Shown here one piece after another: positions 45,864 through 55,050 of a stretch of DNA of 64,000 bases. The notes under the pieces were generated by a model. The model was not told the DNA's origin. It did no database searches and saw only the letters and a list, made by a program, of their open reading frames with translations. Source of the stretch: Azospirillum sp. TSH100 (GTDB taxonomy: Bacteria > Pseudomonadota > Alphaproteobacteria > Azospirillales > Azospirillaceae); contig NZ_CP039634.1 in assembly GCF_004923295.1 (NCBI RefSeq), positions 372,001 to 436,000 on the forward strand, read 5' to 3'. How positions within the stretch are numbered: position 1 is the first letter of the stretch; each line of letters opens with the position of its first letter. Made by a program: the position numbers and the translations under genes.

Positions 45864-46289
45864 ATGAGAAAGCCGACCGATTCCATGATCGACCACCACA
45901 GCGCACTCATCTACGTCATGGTCCTGGTGTCCGCCTGTGACGGCGACATGACCGACCTCGAACTGGAAGCCATCGGCGAGAATGTGCGCTACCTGCCGAT
46001 CTTCAAGGATTACAGCGGCGATCAGGTGATGGCCGCCACCCGCGAATGCACCGCGATGCTGGCCGACAGCGACGGGCTGGACACCGTGCTGACCATCATC
46101 GAACAGGCGTTGCCGTCCAAGCTGCGCGAGACCGCCTATGCGGTGGCCTGCGACATCGCCGCCGCCGATCCCAAGGCCTCGCAGGAGGAACTGCGCATGC
46201 TGGAACTGATCCGCCACCGGCTGGGGGTCGACCGGCTGTGCGCCGCCGCCATCGAACGCGGCGCCCGCGCCCGCCACATGCGCCTGTGA
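45864..46289 (+). CDS. TerB-family (tellurite-resistance-like) helical protein
   Basis: A 141-residue acidic helical protein. The conserved N-terminal region, VMVLVSACDGDMTDLELEAIGENV, and the later VACDIAAADPKASQEELRMLELI, are the two repeated calcium-binding-like acidic helices of the TerB domain. It lacks other ter genes nearby, so a role in tellurite resistance is not implied; related single-gene TerB proteins are of unknown function. An internal ATG at 45885 is an alternative start. Confidence 0.8.
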   Translation: MRKPTDSMIDHHSALIYVMVLVSACDGDMTDLELEAIGENVRYLPIFKDYSGDQVMAATRECTAMLADSDGLDTVLTIIEQALPSKLRETAYAVACDIAAADPKASQEELRMLELIRHRLGVDRLCAAAIERGARARHMRL

Positions 46290-46319
46290 CCGCCTCAATA
46301 GCTGATTGAAAGCACCGCC

Positions 46320-47207
46320 ATGACCGAAGACACCACGCGCCCCGATCTCGCCGGCCAGCGCATCGGCTTCATCGGGCTCGGCCTGATGGGCAAGCCGATG
46401 GCCCGTGCGCTCGCCCGTGCCGGCGCGGAGCTGGTGGTGACCAGCCGCAGCCCGGGCCCCGTCGCCGAACTGACGGCCGAAGGCATGATCGCCGCCACCG
46501 GCCCCGCCGCCGTCGCCGGACAGGCGGAGACCATCATCCTGATGCTGACCGACACCGCGGCGGTGGAAACGGTGGCCGGGGCGCTGCTGCCGGTCCTGCG
46601 GCCCGGCCATCTGGTGATCGACATGGGCACGACCGCCGTCGCCGCGACGCGCGCGCTGGCGGAGCGCATCGCCGCCACCGGGGCGGCGTGGCTGGACGCG
46701 CCCGTCTCCGGCGGGACCGTGGCGGCCGAGAGTGCCGTTCTGACCATCATGGCCGGCGGGTCCGAGACCGCCTTCATCCGTGCCCTGCCGGTGCTGCAGG
46801 CCATGGGCCGGCGCATCACCCATGTCGGGACCAGCGGTGCCGGCCAGATCGCCAAATCAGCCAATCAGGTCATCGTCGCCCTGACGATCGGCGCGGTGGC
46901 GGAGGCGCTGGCGCTGGCCAAAGCGGCCGGCGCCGACCCGGCGAAGGTGCGCGACGCCATCCGCGGCGGTTTTGCCGAATCCCGCATCCTCGACCTGCAT
47001 GGCGGCCGGATGGTCAGCGGCGACTTCACCCCCGGCGGCCGGGTCACCACCCAGGTCAAGGATCTGCGGCAGGCGGAGGAGCTGGCCCAGCAGTCCGGCA
47101 TCGACCTGCCGACGCTCGGCCTGTCGCTGGAGCTGTTCGAGATGCTGGTCGACCAGGGTGACGGTGGGCTGGACCATTCCGCGCTCTACCGACTGTTCGC
47201 CCGCTGA
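46320..47207 (+). CDS. NAD(P)-dependent beta-hydroxyacid dehydrogenase (3-hydroxyisobutyrate dehydrogenase family)
   Basis: A 295-residue Rossmann-fold oxidoreductase. IGFIGLGLMGKPMARALARAG is the nucleotide-binding GxGxMG motif, WLDAPVSGGTVAAESA is the substrate-binding block, and GAGQIAKSANQVIVALTIGAV holds the catalytic lysine (K in AKSANQ). Substrates in the family include 3-hydroxyisobutyrate, tartronate semialdehyde and glyoxylate; the exact one is unclear. The gene starts 30 bases after the TerB-like gene and may share its transcript. Confidence 0.92.
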   Translation: MTEDTTRPDLAGQRIGFIGLGLMGKPMARALARAGAELVVTSRSPGPVAELTAEGMIAATGPAAVAGQAETIILMLTDTAAVETVAGALLPVLRPGHLVIDMGTTAVAATRALAERIAATGAAWLDAPVSGGTVAAESAVLTIMAGGSETAFIRALPVLQAMGRRITHVGTSGAGQIAKSANQVIVALTIGAVAEALALAKAAGADPAKVRDAIRGGFAESRILDLHGGRMVSGDFTPGGRVTTQVKDLRQAEELAQQSGIDLPTLGLSLELFEMLVDQGDGGLDHSALYRLFAR

Positions 47208-47359
47208 TGCCGCAACCGCCAAGGGCCTGCCACACTCCCATAATCCTTTAGCATGAGAGACAATACTTAAGGGCCGCCCCTGATTGCCGCCTCTTGGTGC
47301 ATAACCGCATATTCGCTGAGCTTGTGACAATACAATGACAGCGGAAGCGGAGACGGCGA

Positions 47360-49036
47360 ATGACGATAACCCTGCGGGCCACCTTGATCGGGGCTTTCGT
47401 CATTCTGGGAGCCATGCTCGGGCTCGAAGCCCTGAACTCGGTGACGACCCTGAGGTCGGCGAACGAACGGATGAAATCGGTCTACGAGGACCGCGTGGTG
47501 CCCTTGCGCGATCTCAAGATCATCTCCGACGCCTATGCCGTCCTGATCGTCGATACGTCCCACAAGCTGCGGTCAGGCGCACTGCCCTGGCCGGACGGCG
47601 CCGCTTCGGTGCGCAAGGCGCAGGCAACGGTGCGGGAGCGTTGGACCGCCTATACCGCCACCAGCCTGACCGCCGATGAGGTGAGGCTGGTGGCCCTGGC
47701 CCGTTCGGCGATGGACAGGGCCGACGCCGCGGTGGCGACCCTGCTGCGGATTCTCGATGCCCAGGACAAGGCGGCGCTCGACCGCTTCGTTGTCCAGGAT
47801 CTCTATCGGAACATCGATCCGGTGACCGATCAGGTGAGCGCCTTGATCGACCTTCAGGTCACGGTCGCCGCCGAGGACTTCAAGGGCTCCCAGCAGCTCT
47901 ACCTGCAGGAAGCCCGGCAGTCCTGGCTTCTGCTGGCCGCGGCGGCGGTTCTGCTGGCCGCCGGTATCGGAGTCGTGGTCCGTCGTGTCATCGCCCCGCT
48001 TCGTCAGATGACCGAAGCGATGGATCGCCTGGCGGCGGGCGACGTGTCGGTCACTGTGCCGGCGGCCGGGCGCCGGGACGAGATCGGCCAGATGGGCCGC
48101 GCTGTCGCCGTCTTCAAGGACAACGCCATCGCCAAGCAGCGCATGGAGATGGAACAGGAGCAGGCCAAGCAAGCCATCGAGATCGAACGCCGCCGCATGA
48201 TGGCCGAACTGGCAGACCGGTTCGAGCTGGCGGTGCAGGGCGTTGTCGCGCAGGTTGGATCGGCCGCCGGGCAGCTGACCGCCAACGCGCAGTCGCTGTC
48301 GGGACTGGCGGAGCAGAGCCGTGCGCAGGCCTCGGCGGTGGCGGGTGCCACCGAGCAGACCTCCGCCAACGTGCAGACCGTCGCCGCCTCGGCCGAGGAG
48401 ATGGCCACCTCCATCGGCGAGATCACCGGGCAGGTCGGCAACACCGCCGACGTCGCCCGCCAAGCCGCCGAACGGGCCGGCCGGACCGACGCCACCATCC
48501 GCCAGCTGGCCGACCATGCCAAGGCGATCGGCGACGTCGTCCAGCTGATCAACGCCATCGCCAGCCAGACCAACCTGCTGGCCCTGAACGCCACCATCGA
48601 GGCGGCGCGCGCCGGCGAGGCCGGCAAGGGCTTCGCCGTGGTGGCCGGCGAGGTGAAGAACCTCGCCACCCAGACCGCCAGGGCCACCGAGGAGATCGCC
48701 AGCCAGATCGCCAACATGCAGGGGGTCACCGGCGAGGCGGTGGAAGCCATCTCCGAGATCGGCCGGACCATCGACGACATCAACCGCATCGCCGCCTCCG
48801 TCGCCGCCGCCATCGAACAGCAGGACGCCGCCGCGCGCGAGATCGCCCGCAACGTCCAGCAGGCCGCGGTGGGGACGGAGGAGATTTCCACCAACATCGT
48901 GTTGGTGCGCCATGCGGCCGAGGACACCGGTGTCGCCGCCGAGGACGTGCTGGGTGCCGCGCGGACGTTGTCGGGTGATGCCGACCGGCTGTCGGCGGAG
49001 GTCGAGCGCTTCATCCGGCAGGTGCGCGCCGCCTGA
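47360..49036 (+). CDS. Methyl-accepting chemotaxis protein
   Basis: A 558-residue chemoreceptor. Membrane segments at about residues 8-28 and 190-212 flank a four-helix-bundle sensor (4HB_MCP type, with [18 protein letters not shown] at the first helix). HAMP runs from about 212 to 265 and the signalling tip is [20 protein letters not shown]. It is the same length as the receptor at 39955, but the sensory domains differ, so it is a paralogue with a different ligand. A GGAG site lies seven bases before the ATG. Confidence 0.95.
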   Translation: MTITLRATLIGAFVILGAMLGLEALNSVTTLRSANERMKSVYEDRVVPLRDLKIISDAYAVLIVDTSHKLRSGALPWPDGAASVRKAQATVRERWTAYTATSLTADEVRLVALARSAMDRADAAVATLLRILDAQDKAALDRFVVQDLYRNIDPVTDQVSALIDLQVTVAAEDFKGSQQLYLQEARQSWLLLAAAAVLLAAGIGVVVRRVIAPLRQMTEAMDRLAAGDVSVTVPAAGRRDEIGQMGRAVAVFKDNAIAKQRMEMEQEQAKQAIEIERRRMMAELADRFELAVQGVVAQVGSAAGQLTANAQSLSGLAEQSRAQASAVAGATEQTSANVQTVAASAEEMATSIGEITGQVGNTADVARQAAERAGRTDATIRQLADHAKAIGDVVQLINAIASQTNLLALNATIEAARAGEAGKGFAVVAGEVKNLATQTARATEEIASQIANMQGVTGEAVEAISEIGRTIDDINRIAASVAAAIEQQDAAAREIARNVQQAAVGTEEISTNIVLVRHAAEDTGVAAEDVLGAARTLSGDADRLSAEVERFIRQVRAA

Positions 49037-49214
49037 TCGGCGGCCCGCCTCCGGCCGCAAATCCCGTCCGTTGCGGCAAAGCTCCGCTTTCCGCAAGTTT
49101 CTTGTCAAAACGGTTGAGGATAAGCGCCGCATCGTCCATTCTCGCGGCTTTCCACAGGATGGCAAAGCACTGCCGATCCCAATGTCCACAGGGCACTCGA
49201 CAGGTCAGGCGGCG

Positions 49215-50816
49215 ATGACGGGCGAACGCATCTATCTCTACGACACCACGCTGCGCGACGGGGCGCAGACCCAGGATGTGGATTTCTCGGTCGCCGACAA
49301 GATCGCGATTGCCAAGGACCTCGACCGTCTGGGCATCGATTACATCGAAGGCGGCTGGCCGGGCGCCAATCCGACCGACGACCAGTTCTTCGCCGAGGCG
49401 CCGGAACTGAGCCGCGCCACCTTCACCGCCTTCGGCATGACCCGCCGCCCCGGCCGCAGCGCCGCCAACGACCCGCAGCTGACCGCGCTGGCGCAGTCGC
49501 GCGCCAAGGCGGTCTGCATGGTCGGCAAGAGCTGGGACTTCCATGTCGACGTCGCGCTGAACATCCCGCGCGAGGAGAATCTCGACCTGATCCGCGACAG
49601 CATCGCCGCCCTCCATGCCGCCAAGGGCGAGGCGCTGTTCGATGCCGAGCATTTCTTCGACGGCTACAAGCGCAACCCGGCCTATGCGGTGTCCTGCATC
49701 AAGGCCGCCTTCGAGGCTGGTGCGCGCTGGATCGTGCTGTGCGACACCAACGGCGGCACCCTGCCGCACGAGGTCGACGCCATCGTCCGCGAGGTGGTGG
49801 AGACGCACGGTATCCCCGGCGACCGTCTGGGCATCCACTGCCACAACGACACCGAGAACGCGGTCGCCAACTCGCTGGCCGCGGTGCGGGCCGGTGCCCG
49901 CATGATCCAGGGGACCATCAACGGGCTGGGCGAGCGCTGCGGCAATGCCAACCTCGTCTCGCTGATCCCGACGCTGATGCTGAAGATGGGCTACGAGACC
50001 GGCATCCGGCGCGAGGATCTGCCGCTGCTGACCCAGCTGAGCCGCGCCTTCGACGACCGGCTGAACCGCGCCCCCAACCGCCACGCCCCTTACGTCGGAG
50101 CCAGCGCCTTCGCGCACAAGGGCGGGCTGCATGTCTCGGCGGTGGAGAAGGATCCGGCCTCCTACGAGCATGTCGCCCCCGACGCCGTCGGGAACAGGCG
50201 CCAGATCGTCATGTCGGATCAGGCCGGCCGCTCCAACCTGATCGTGCGGCTGCGCGACATCGGCATGGCGGTGGACGCGAAGGACGACCGCCTTGCCGGC
50301 CTGCTCGACCTGGTGAAGCAGCGCGACAGCGACGGCTACGCCTACGACACGGCGGAGGCCAGCTTCGAGCTGCTGGTCCGTCGTGAACTGGGCGAGGTGC
50401 CGCGCTTCTTTGAACTGCTGCGCTTCCACGTCACCGACGAGCGCCGCTACAACGCGGTCGGCAAGCTGGTGGTGGAATCGGAGGCGGTGGTGCGCGTGCG
50501 CGTCGGCGACGCCGTGCGGATGGAGGTGGCGGACGGCAACGGCCCGGTGCATGCGCTCGACGTCGCCATGCGAAAGGCGCTGGAACCGGCCTATCCGGCG
50601 CTGACCAAGGTCAGCCTGTCCGACTACCGCGTCCGCATCCTGGCGGCCAAGGACGGCACCGGCGCCATGCCGCGCGTGCTGATCCGCAGCGCCCGGACCG
50701 ACGGCGCCGAATGGTCGACGCTGGGCGTGTCGACCAACATCATCGAAGCGTCGATGGAAGCGCTGGTCGACAGCTACACCTACGCGCTGATGAAGGGCGA
50801 CGCGACTCCGGTGTGA
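49215..50816 (+). CDS. cimA: Citramalate synthase
   Basis: A 533-residue enzyme of the DRE-TIM (HMGL-like) family that condenses pyruvate and acetyl-CoA into (R)-citramalate, bypassing threonine for isoleucine synthesis. YDTTLRDGAQTQDVDFS is the active-site Arg-Asp block, GIHCHNDTENAVANSLAA has the metal-binding histidines, and NGLGERCGNANL follows. A C-terminal LeuA-type regulatory domain runs from about residue 375 (feedback by isoleucine is usual). The length and YLYDTTLRDG...TQ start fit CimA rather than LeuA. An in-frame ATG at 49182 is an alternative start without better ribosome signals. LeuC at 21607 could process its product. Confidence 0.9.
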   Translation: MTGERIYLYDTTLRDGAQTQDVDFSVADKIAIAKDLDRLGIDYIEGGWPGANPTDDQFFAEAPELSRATFTAFGMTRRPGRSAANDPQLTALAQSRAKAVCMVGKSWDFHVDVALNIPREENLDLIRDSIAALHAAKGEALFDAEHFFDGYKRNPAYAVSCIKAAFEAGARWIVLCDTNGGTLPHEVDAIVREVVETHGIPGDRLGIHCHNDTENAVANSLAAVRAGARMIQGTINGLGERCGNANLVSLIPTLMLKMGYETGIRREDLPLLTQLSRAFDDRLNRAPNRHAPYVGASAFAHKGGLHVSAVEKDPASYEHVAPDAVGNRRQIVMSDQAGRSNLIVRLRDIGMAVDAKDDRLAGLLDLVKQRDSDGYAYDTAEASFELLVRRELGEVPRFFELLRFHVTDERRYNAVGKLVVESEAVVRVRVGDAVRMEVADGNGPVHALDVAMRKALEPAYPALTKVSLSDYRVRILAAKDGTGAMPRVLIRSARTDGAEWSTLGVSTNIIEASMEALVDSYTYALMKGDATPV

Positions 50817-50966
50817 CGGACCGGGGGAAGGACCACGCGGCACCTTCCCAGCATGGCCATGTTCTGTTAGCTAGAGCGGTTTCTCGGGGCGCTCGCATTC
50901 ACGCGGGGACGGCTCCGGTCATCAGCGCCCGTATTGCCGCGGGTCCGCTCTCGGAGGATCATCGCC

Positions 50967-51434
50967 ATGCTCTGGCTCGCCGCCTATATCGGCAGCATTC
51001 TTGCCATCAACTTCGCCTTCAGCCTGTATCCGCACTTGGATCTGGTCTGGTCCTGCTGGGCCGGTCTGATCTTCATCCTGCGCGACATGGTGCAGGTGCG
51101 TTTCGGCCATTGGGCGCTCGCCGCCATGCTTGGCGGCACCGTGCTGTCCTATCTGCTGACCGATCCCTTCGTCGCCACCGCCAGCGTCGTCGCCTTCGCC
51201 GTGTCGGAAATGATCGACTGGGCGGTCTTCACCATCACCCGCCGCCCGCTGCGCGACCGGCTGTGGATCAGCGCCGCCCTGTCGGTGCCGGTCGACACCG
51301 CCATCTTCTTCGGCATGCTGGACGTCTGGGATCCCGCCGTCTGGGCCGCCAGCTTCGCCTCGAAGCTGCTGGGCGTCTCGGCGGTCTGGCTGCTGATGCG
51401 CGCCCGCGACGGGCGCATGGCGGTCGCGGCATAA
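50967..51434 (+). CDS. Short VUT-family (YhhQ-like) membrane protein
   Basis: A 155-residue protein with four or five hydrophobic helices. FLTDPFVATASVVAFAVSEMIDW and the first segment, IGSILAINFAFSLYPHLDLVW, fit the VUT (PF02592) family, whose member YhhQ takes up the queuosine precursor preQ0. It is shorter than the usual 200-230 residues, so it may be a half-size relative. A GGAGGA ribosome site lies eight bases before the ATG at 50967. No preQ1 riboswitch was seen upstream. Confidence 0.75.
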   Translation: MLWLAAYIGSILAINFAFSLYPHLDLVWSCWAGLIFILRDMVQVRFGHWALAAMLGGTVLSYLLTDPFVATASVVAFAVSEMIDWAVFTITRRPLRDRLWISAALSVPVDTAIFFGMLDVWDPAVWAASFASKLLGVSAVWLLMRARDGRMAVAA

Positions 51435-51450
51435 TCAAGCCTTCAGGTTC

Positions 51451-51496
51451 CGCCACCCTCTCCCTCTCCGGCATGCCGCCGGGGGAGAGGGTGGCG
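51451..51496. terminator. 14-bp perfect stem between VUT and chrR genes
   Basis: CGCCACCCTCTCCC (51451-51464) and GGGAGAGGGTGGCG (51483-51496) form a perfect 14-bp stem; the 18-base loop contains its own CGGCATGCCG palindrome. It lies between two converging genes and probably ends both transcripts or stabilises their 3' ends. It could also be a member of a dispersed palindromic repeat family. Confidence 0.6.
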
Positions 51497-51503
51497 CGCT
51501 TCC

Positions 51504-52178
51504 TCAGAACCTCTTCACGAACCGGTTGAACAACCGCCCCAGCGGCCCGGTCATCCGCAGCCCGCCGATGGTCGTGGCAAGGCACAGGCAGCCTTCCGGG
51601 TCGGACACCGGACGGTGGACCAGCGACGGGTCGCCGATGGCGATGTCGCCGGGCAGGAAGGCGCCGAGTTCGTCGGAGAAGCCGCCCTCCAGAACCACGG
51701 TCAGTTCGATGCCGCCATGGGTGTGCTTCGGCACGCCGACACCGCCCTTCATACGGATCAGCCGGGTGGTCCCCTCCGGGCCGGACAACAGATCCAGGCT
51801 GCGCATGCCCGGCTGGAGGAAGCGCCAGCCGCTGTCGCCGATGCACCCGTCGCGGTCCAGGCGTCCGCGCAGATAGCTGCGCAACGGTTCCGGATAGCGC
51901 GACTGCTCAGCCGACGGCTTGGCAGCCGGGCGGCAGGGCGCCGGCCGCTCATGGTCCAGGCGGGCCATCAGCGCCTCCAGACAGCCGGCGGACAACGGTT
52001 CCGGCTCCAGATCGTCCAGCATTGCGCCGCCGATCGCCTCCATCTCGGCCACGGCATGGCGGCAGGCGGGGCAGAAGGCCATGTGGGTGGCGACAGCCAG
52101 CGACGCGCCCTCGCACAGGGCGCCGCCGGCATAGTCGATCAGCAGGGTGTCGCCGGGGTGGTGGCTCGGCCGGTTCAT
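51504..52178 (-). CDS. chrR: ChrR-type anti-sigma factor with cupin domain
   Basis: A 224-residue zinc-binding anti-sigma factor. The N-terminal half has the zinc ligands (HHPGD-type His and HMAFCPACRH, matching HxxxCxxC), forming the sigma-binding ASD domain. The C-terminal half is a cupin (PKHTHGGIELTVVLEGGF) that also binds zinc and mediates the response to singlet oxygen in Rhodobacter. It starts 10 bases after the sigma gene stop, in the usual rpoE-chrR order, so the two are an operon. Confidence 0.93.
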   Translation of the reverse strand: MNRPSHHPGDTLLIDYAGGALCEGASLAVATHMAFCPACRHAVAEMEAIGGAMLDDLEPEPLSAGCLEALMARLDHERPAPCRPAAKPSAEQSRYPEPLRSYLRGRLDRDGCIGDSGWRFLQPGMRSLDLLSGPEGTTRLIRMKGGVGVPKHTHGGIELTVVLEGGFSDELGAFLPGDIAIGDPSLVHRPVSDPEGCLCLATTIGGLRMTGPLGRLFNRFVKRF

Positions 52179-52188
52179 CGGAAATGCC

Positions 52189-52764
52189 TCATCCGATATC
52201 CTTCAGCGACCGGCGCAGGCGTTCCATCGCCAGACGCAGGCGCGATTTGACGGTGCCGAGCGGGATGCCGTGCTCAGCGGAAATGACGCTGTGCGGCTTG
52301 TCCTCGAAATAGGCCATGCGAAGAAGCTCGGCCTGTTCCGGCGGCAAATCCTTCAGCGCCGCCCGCAGGCGACCGCTGCTCTCCTTCGCCTCGATTCGGC
52401 GGTCGGCGGCCTCGTCGGGTTCCGGCACCAGGGCGGGATCGTCGGGGTCGATCTCCGGACGCTGTTCGCGGCGCAACACATCGATTCGCTTGTTGCGGGC
52501 GATGGTGAACACCCAGGTTCCGGCCGAGGCGTGGATCGGATCATAGGTTTCGGCACGACGCCAGACCAACAGCATGACCTCCTGAGCAAGCTCTTCCGCC
52601 GCACCGGAGTCGCATCCCAACCGGCGCAGATACGTCTTCAGCCGCGGCGCGAAGTGGCCGAACAGTATCCCGAACGCCTGTTTATCCCGCTCGCGCCCAA
52701 CGGCGACGAGCAGGTCTTCCAGGCTGGGGGCCATATCGGCCGCGGGGGTGTGCTGGTCCTGCAT
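52189..52764 (-). CDS. rpoE: ECF RNA polymerase sigma factor (RpoE, ChrR-controlled)
   Basis: A 191-residue ECF sigma factor. Region 2 includes LAQEVMLLVWRRAETYD and AGTWVFTIARNKRID, region 4 includes LPPEQAELLRMAYFEDK and GTVKSRLRLAMERLR. It belongs with ECF11 sigmas whose anti-sigma partner is ChrR, and it should direct the response to singlet oxygen or related oxidants. The start at 52764 precedes a plausible start of domain 2; GTG/ATG starts at 52797 and 52785 are alternatives. A matching sigma-E promoter lies at 52943-52968, so the operon is likely autoregulated. Confidence 0.93.
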   Translation of the reverse strand: MQDQHTPAADMAPSLEDLLVAVGRERDKQAFGILFGHFAPRLKTYLRRLGCDSGAAEELAQEVMLLVWRRAETYDPIHASAGTWVFTIARNKRIDVLRREQRPEIDPDDPALVPEPDEAADRRIEAKESSGRLRAALKDLPPEQAELLRMAYFEDKPHSVISAEHGIPLGTVKSRLRLAMERLRRSLKDIG

Positions 52765-52930
52765 CGGCCCATTCAAGGGGAACATCGGCCGTCGCACAAG
52801 CCGGGGATGGCACCCAGTCCCGGATTTCGCGGCAGCATCCCCTTTTTCAAGGCCCCTGCGTCAATCCTGCACCCTGATCTACACCGTGTCCTGCACGCCT
52901 CCGGCCTTCACGCCGGGCTGTATGTCGCAT

Positions 52931-52970
52931 CGTGATCCCCGATACGCAACCGCCCGGCCGTTGGATCACG
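52931..52970 (-). promoter_or_regulatory. Autoregulatory sigma-E (ECF11) promoter and inverted repeat
   Basis: On the minus strand TGATCC (52968-52963), 16 bases and CGTATC (52946-52941) match the TGATC-N17-CGTA recognition pattern of RpoE/ChrR-controlled promoters. The -35 belongs to an 8-bp perfect inverted repeat, CGTGATCC and GGATCACG (52931-52938 and 52963-52970), whose second arm lies over the start of transcription. The leader to the sigma start would be about 170 bases. Confidence 0.75.
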
Positions 52971-53025
52971 AAAAAACCGGGCCCGCGGCATTTTGTCGGG
53001 GCTTGCCGGAGGATTGGGTGTGGCG

Positions 53026-55026
53026 CTATCGGATGAACCCCATGGAGCGCAGGGCTTCCGCCACCTCCGGCATCTCCAGCGCCTCGACGAAGCGGCGGAC
53101 GGCCGGACGGTCGCGCCGGGCGGCGGGAATGACGAAGTCGTAATGCTCCTCCTGCAACGGCAGGAAGCCAAGCCCATAGAGGTTCGCCGCGGTTTCGATG
53201 GCGACGCCCCAGTCGGCGCGGTTCTGCGCCACCGCGACGGCGACGGCATTGTGCGACTTGGCCTGCGTCCAGTATCCGGTCGGCCGCGCCGCCCCGAGCA
53301 GCCGGTCGGTCAGGATCCTGGTGCCGCTGCCGGCATTGCGGTTGATCAGGATGCAGTCGGCCTCACCGGCGACCGCGCCGACCGCCTCTTCCGCCGTCCT
53401 GCCCTCGAAGCGCGGGTCGCCGCGGCGGAAGACGATGCCCTGCATGCGGCGGTAGCCGGTGACAAGCTCCAGTCCCGGCGCCAGGAAGGGCGTGTTGTAG
53501 ATGCCGGTGGCGGGGTCCATCAGGTGGACGGGGGCGATGTCGCACTCCCCGCGCCGCGCCGCCGCCAGCCCACCCATCGAGCCGACATTCAGCGCCTTGA
53601 CCGTCATCCCGTCGCCGATCAGGCGGCCGAGCACGGCGTTCAGGCCGATGCATTGGCTACCCACCACGATCAGGTCGGCGGGCGTCAGCGAACGGCCGAG
53701 CAGCTGGACCGACACTGGCGTGCCGGCCTCCACCGCCTCGGCCTGGGCGTCGATGGCGAGGAAGCCGTCGGCATGGCTGAAGGCGGTGACGGCACCCGAT
53801 CCCTTGGACAGCGGATAGGCGACCAGTTCGTCCTCGTTGGCGCCCCCACCGGCACCCCCACCGGCACCATGGACCAGCGAGACCATGACATATTCGGTGC
53901 GCCCGCGCTCCGACCCCAGCCGCACCGGCAGGGTGGCCGCCACCTCCTCCGCCAGCGCCGGCGGCAGGCCGGCCATGGCGCGGATCACCGGGGCGACGAA
54001 GCTGTGGAAGGTGAACATGGCCGAGGTCGGGAAGCCCGGCAGGATCACCACCGGCTTGCCGCCGGTCACCGCGAGACACAGCGGCTTGCCCGGCTTCAGC
54101 GCCACGCCATGGGCGACGATGCCGGGATCGGACAGCTGCGCCACGATGCGGTGGGAGCGGTCGCCCGCCCCCTTCGAAGTGCCGCCCGACAGCAGCAGCG
54201 CATCGCACTCCAACCCCTGGGCGACCAGCCGTTCCAGCGCATCGTCCTCGTCCGGGGCGATGCCCAGGGCCACCGGCTCGCCGCCCAGTTCGGACACCGC
54301 GGCGGCCAGGATGGCGCCGTTGCTGTCATAGACCGCCCCGGTGCGGATCGGCTGGCCCGGCGCCACGATCTCGTCGCCGGTGGACAGGATGGCGATGCGT
54401 GGCCGGCGCACCACCGGCACCTCGGCCAGCCCGATGGCGGCGAGCACGCCGATCTCACGCGAGGTCAGGGCCTGGCCCCGGCGCAGCACCACCTCACCCC
54501 GGCCGATGTCGGAGCCGGCGGCGGCGACGAAGGCGCCGGGCGTGGCCGGACGGGTCAGCATGACGAACAGGCCGTCAGGCCGCTCCACCGCCTCGGTCGT
54601 CTCCACCATCACCACGGCGTCGGCGCCGCGCGGCAGCATGCCGCCGGTGGCGATCACCGTGGCGGTGCCGGGCTCCACCGTCAGTTCAGGGGCATGGCCG
54701 GCGGTCAGCACCTCGTCGTTCAGGCGCAGGGCAACCGGCCCGTCCTCCGCGGCGCCACCCGTGTCGGCGGCGCGCACAGCGAAACCATCGACCACCGAGC
54801 GGTCGAAGCCCGGCACATCCACCTCCGCCACCACGTCGGCGGACAGCACGCGGCCGAGCGCGGCCGACAGCGGCACCCGCTCCTCCCCCCGTGGAGAGAG
54901 GTCGAGATGGCGGTGGAAGCGGGCCCGCGCCTCCTCGCCGCTGACCACCTCCAGGAACTGGTCCTGGCGGGCGGCCTGGGCGACGAAACGGCGGATGTCC
55001 TCTCGGCTGCGGTCGGAGCTGTGCAC
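53026..55026 (-). CDS. MoeA-type molybdopterin molybdotransferase fused to a periplasmic-binding-protein-like domain
   Basis: A 666-residue fusion. The first 400 residues are MoeA: VDGFAVRAADT, VIATGGMLPRGADAVVMVE, LSTGDEIV, LLLSGGTSKG and VILPGFPTSAMFTF are conserved molybdopterin-binding and catalytic blocks. From about residue 440 the chain resembles the PBP-like domain (LysR-substrate/ModE-associated type) seen in some molybdopterin genes, with GSQCIGLNAVLG, MGGLAAARRGECDIAPVHL and NRNAGSGTRILTDRLLG. A Gly-rich linker built from a 12-base tandem repeat lies before it. The GTG at 55026 is used. It probably inserts molybdenum into molybdopterin, with the second domain perhaps sensing molybdate or a cofactor. 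Confidence 0.88.
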   Translation of the reverse strand: MHSSDRSREDIRRFVAQAARQDQFLEVVSGEEARARFHRHLDLSPRGEERVPLSAALGRVLSADVVAEVDVPGFDRSVVDGFAVRAADTGGAAEDGPVALRLNDEVLTAGHAPELTVEPGTATVIATGGMLPRGADAVVMVETTEAVERPDGLFVMLTRPATPGAFVAAAGSDIGRGEVVLRRGQALTSREIGVLAAIGLAEVPVVRRPRIAILSTGDEIVAPGQPIRTGAVYDSNGAILAAAVSELGGEPVALGIAPDEDDALERLVAQGLECDALLLSGGTSKGAGDRSHRIVAQLSDPGIVAHGVALKPGKPLCLAVTGGKPVVILPGFPTSAMFTFHSFVAPVIRAMAGLPPALAEEVAATLPVRLGSERGRTEYVMVSLVHGAGGGAGGGANEDELVAYPLSKGSGAVTAFSHADGFLAIDAQAEAVEAGTPVSVQLLGRSLTPADLIVVGSQCIGLNAVLGRLIGDGMTVKALNVGSMGGLAAARRGECDIAPVHLMDPATGIYNTPFLAPGLELVTGYRRMQGIVFRRGDPRFEGRTAEEAVGAVAGEADCILINRNAGSGTRILTDRLLGAARPTGYWTQAKSHNAVAVAVAQNRADWGVAIETAANLYGLGFLPLQEEHYDFVIPAARRDRPAVRRFVEALEMPEVAEALRSMGFIR
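53843..53866 (-). repeat. 12-base tandem repeat encoding a glycine-rich linker
   Basis: CCCCCACCGGCA occurs twice in perfect tandem, adding GAGG-type residues to the MoeA fusion protein's C-terminal MoeA domain. Copy number could vary by slippage without changing frame. Confidence 0.7.
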
Positions 55027-55050
55027 GCGGCAAACCCTTGCTGAATAGGA

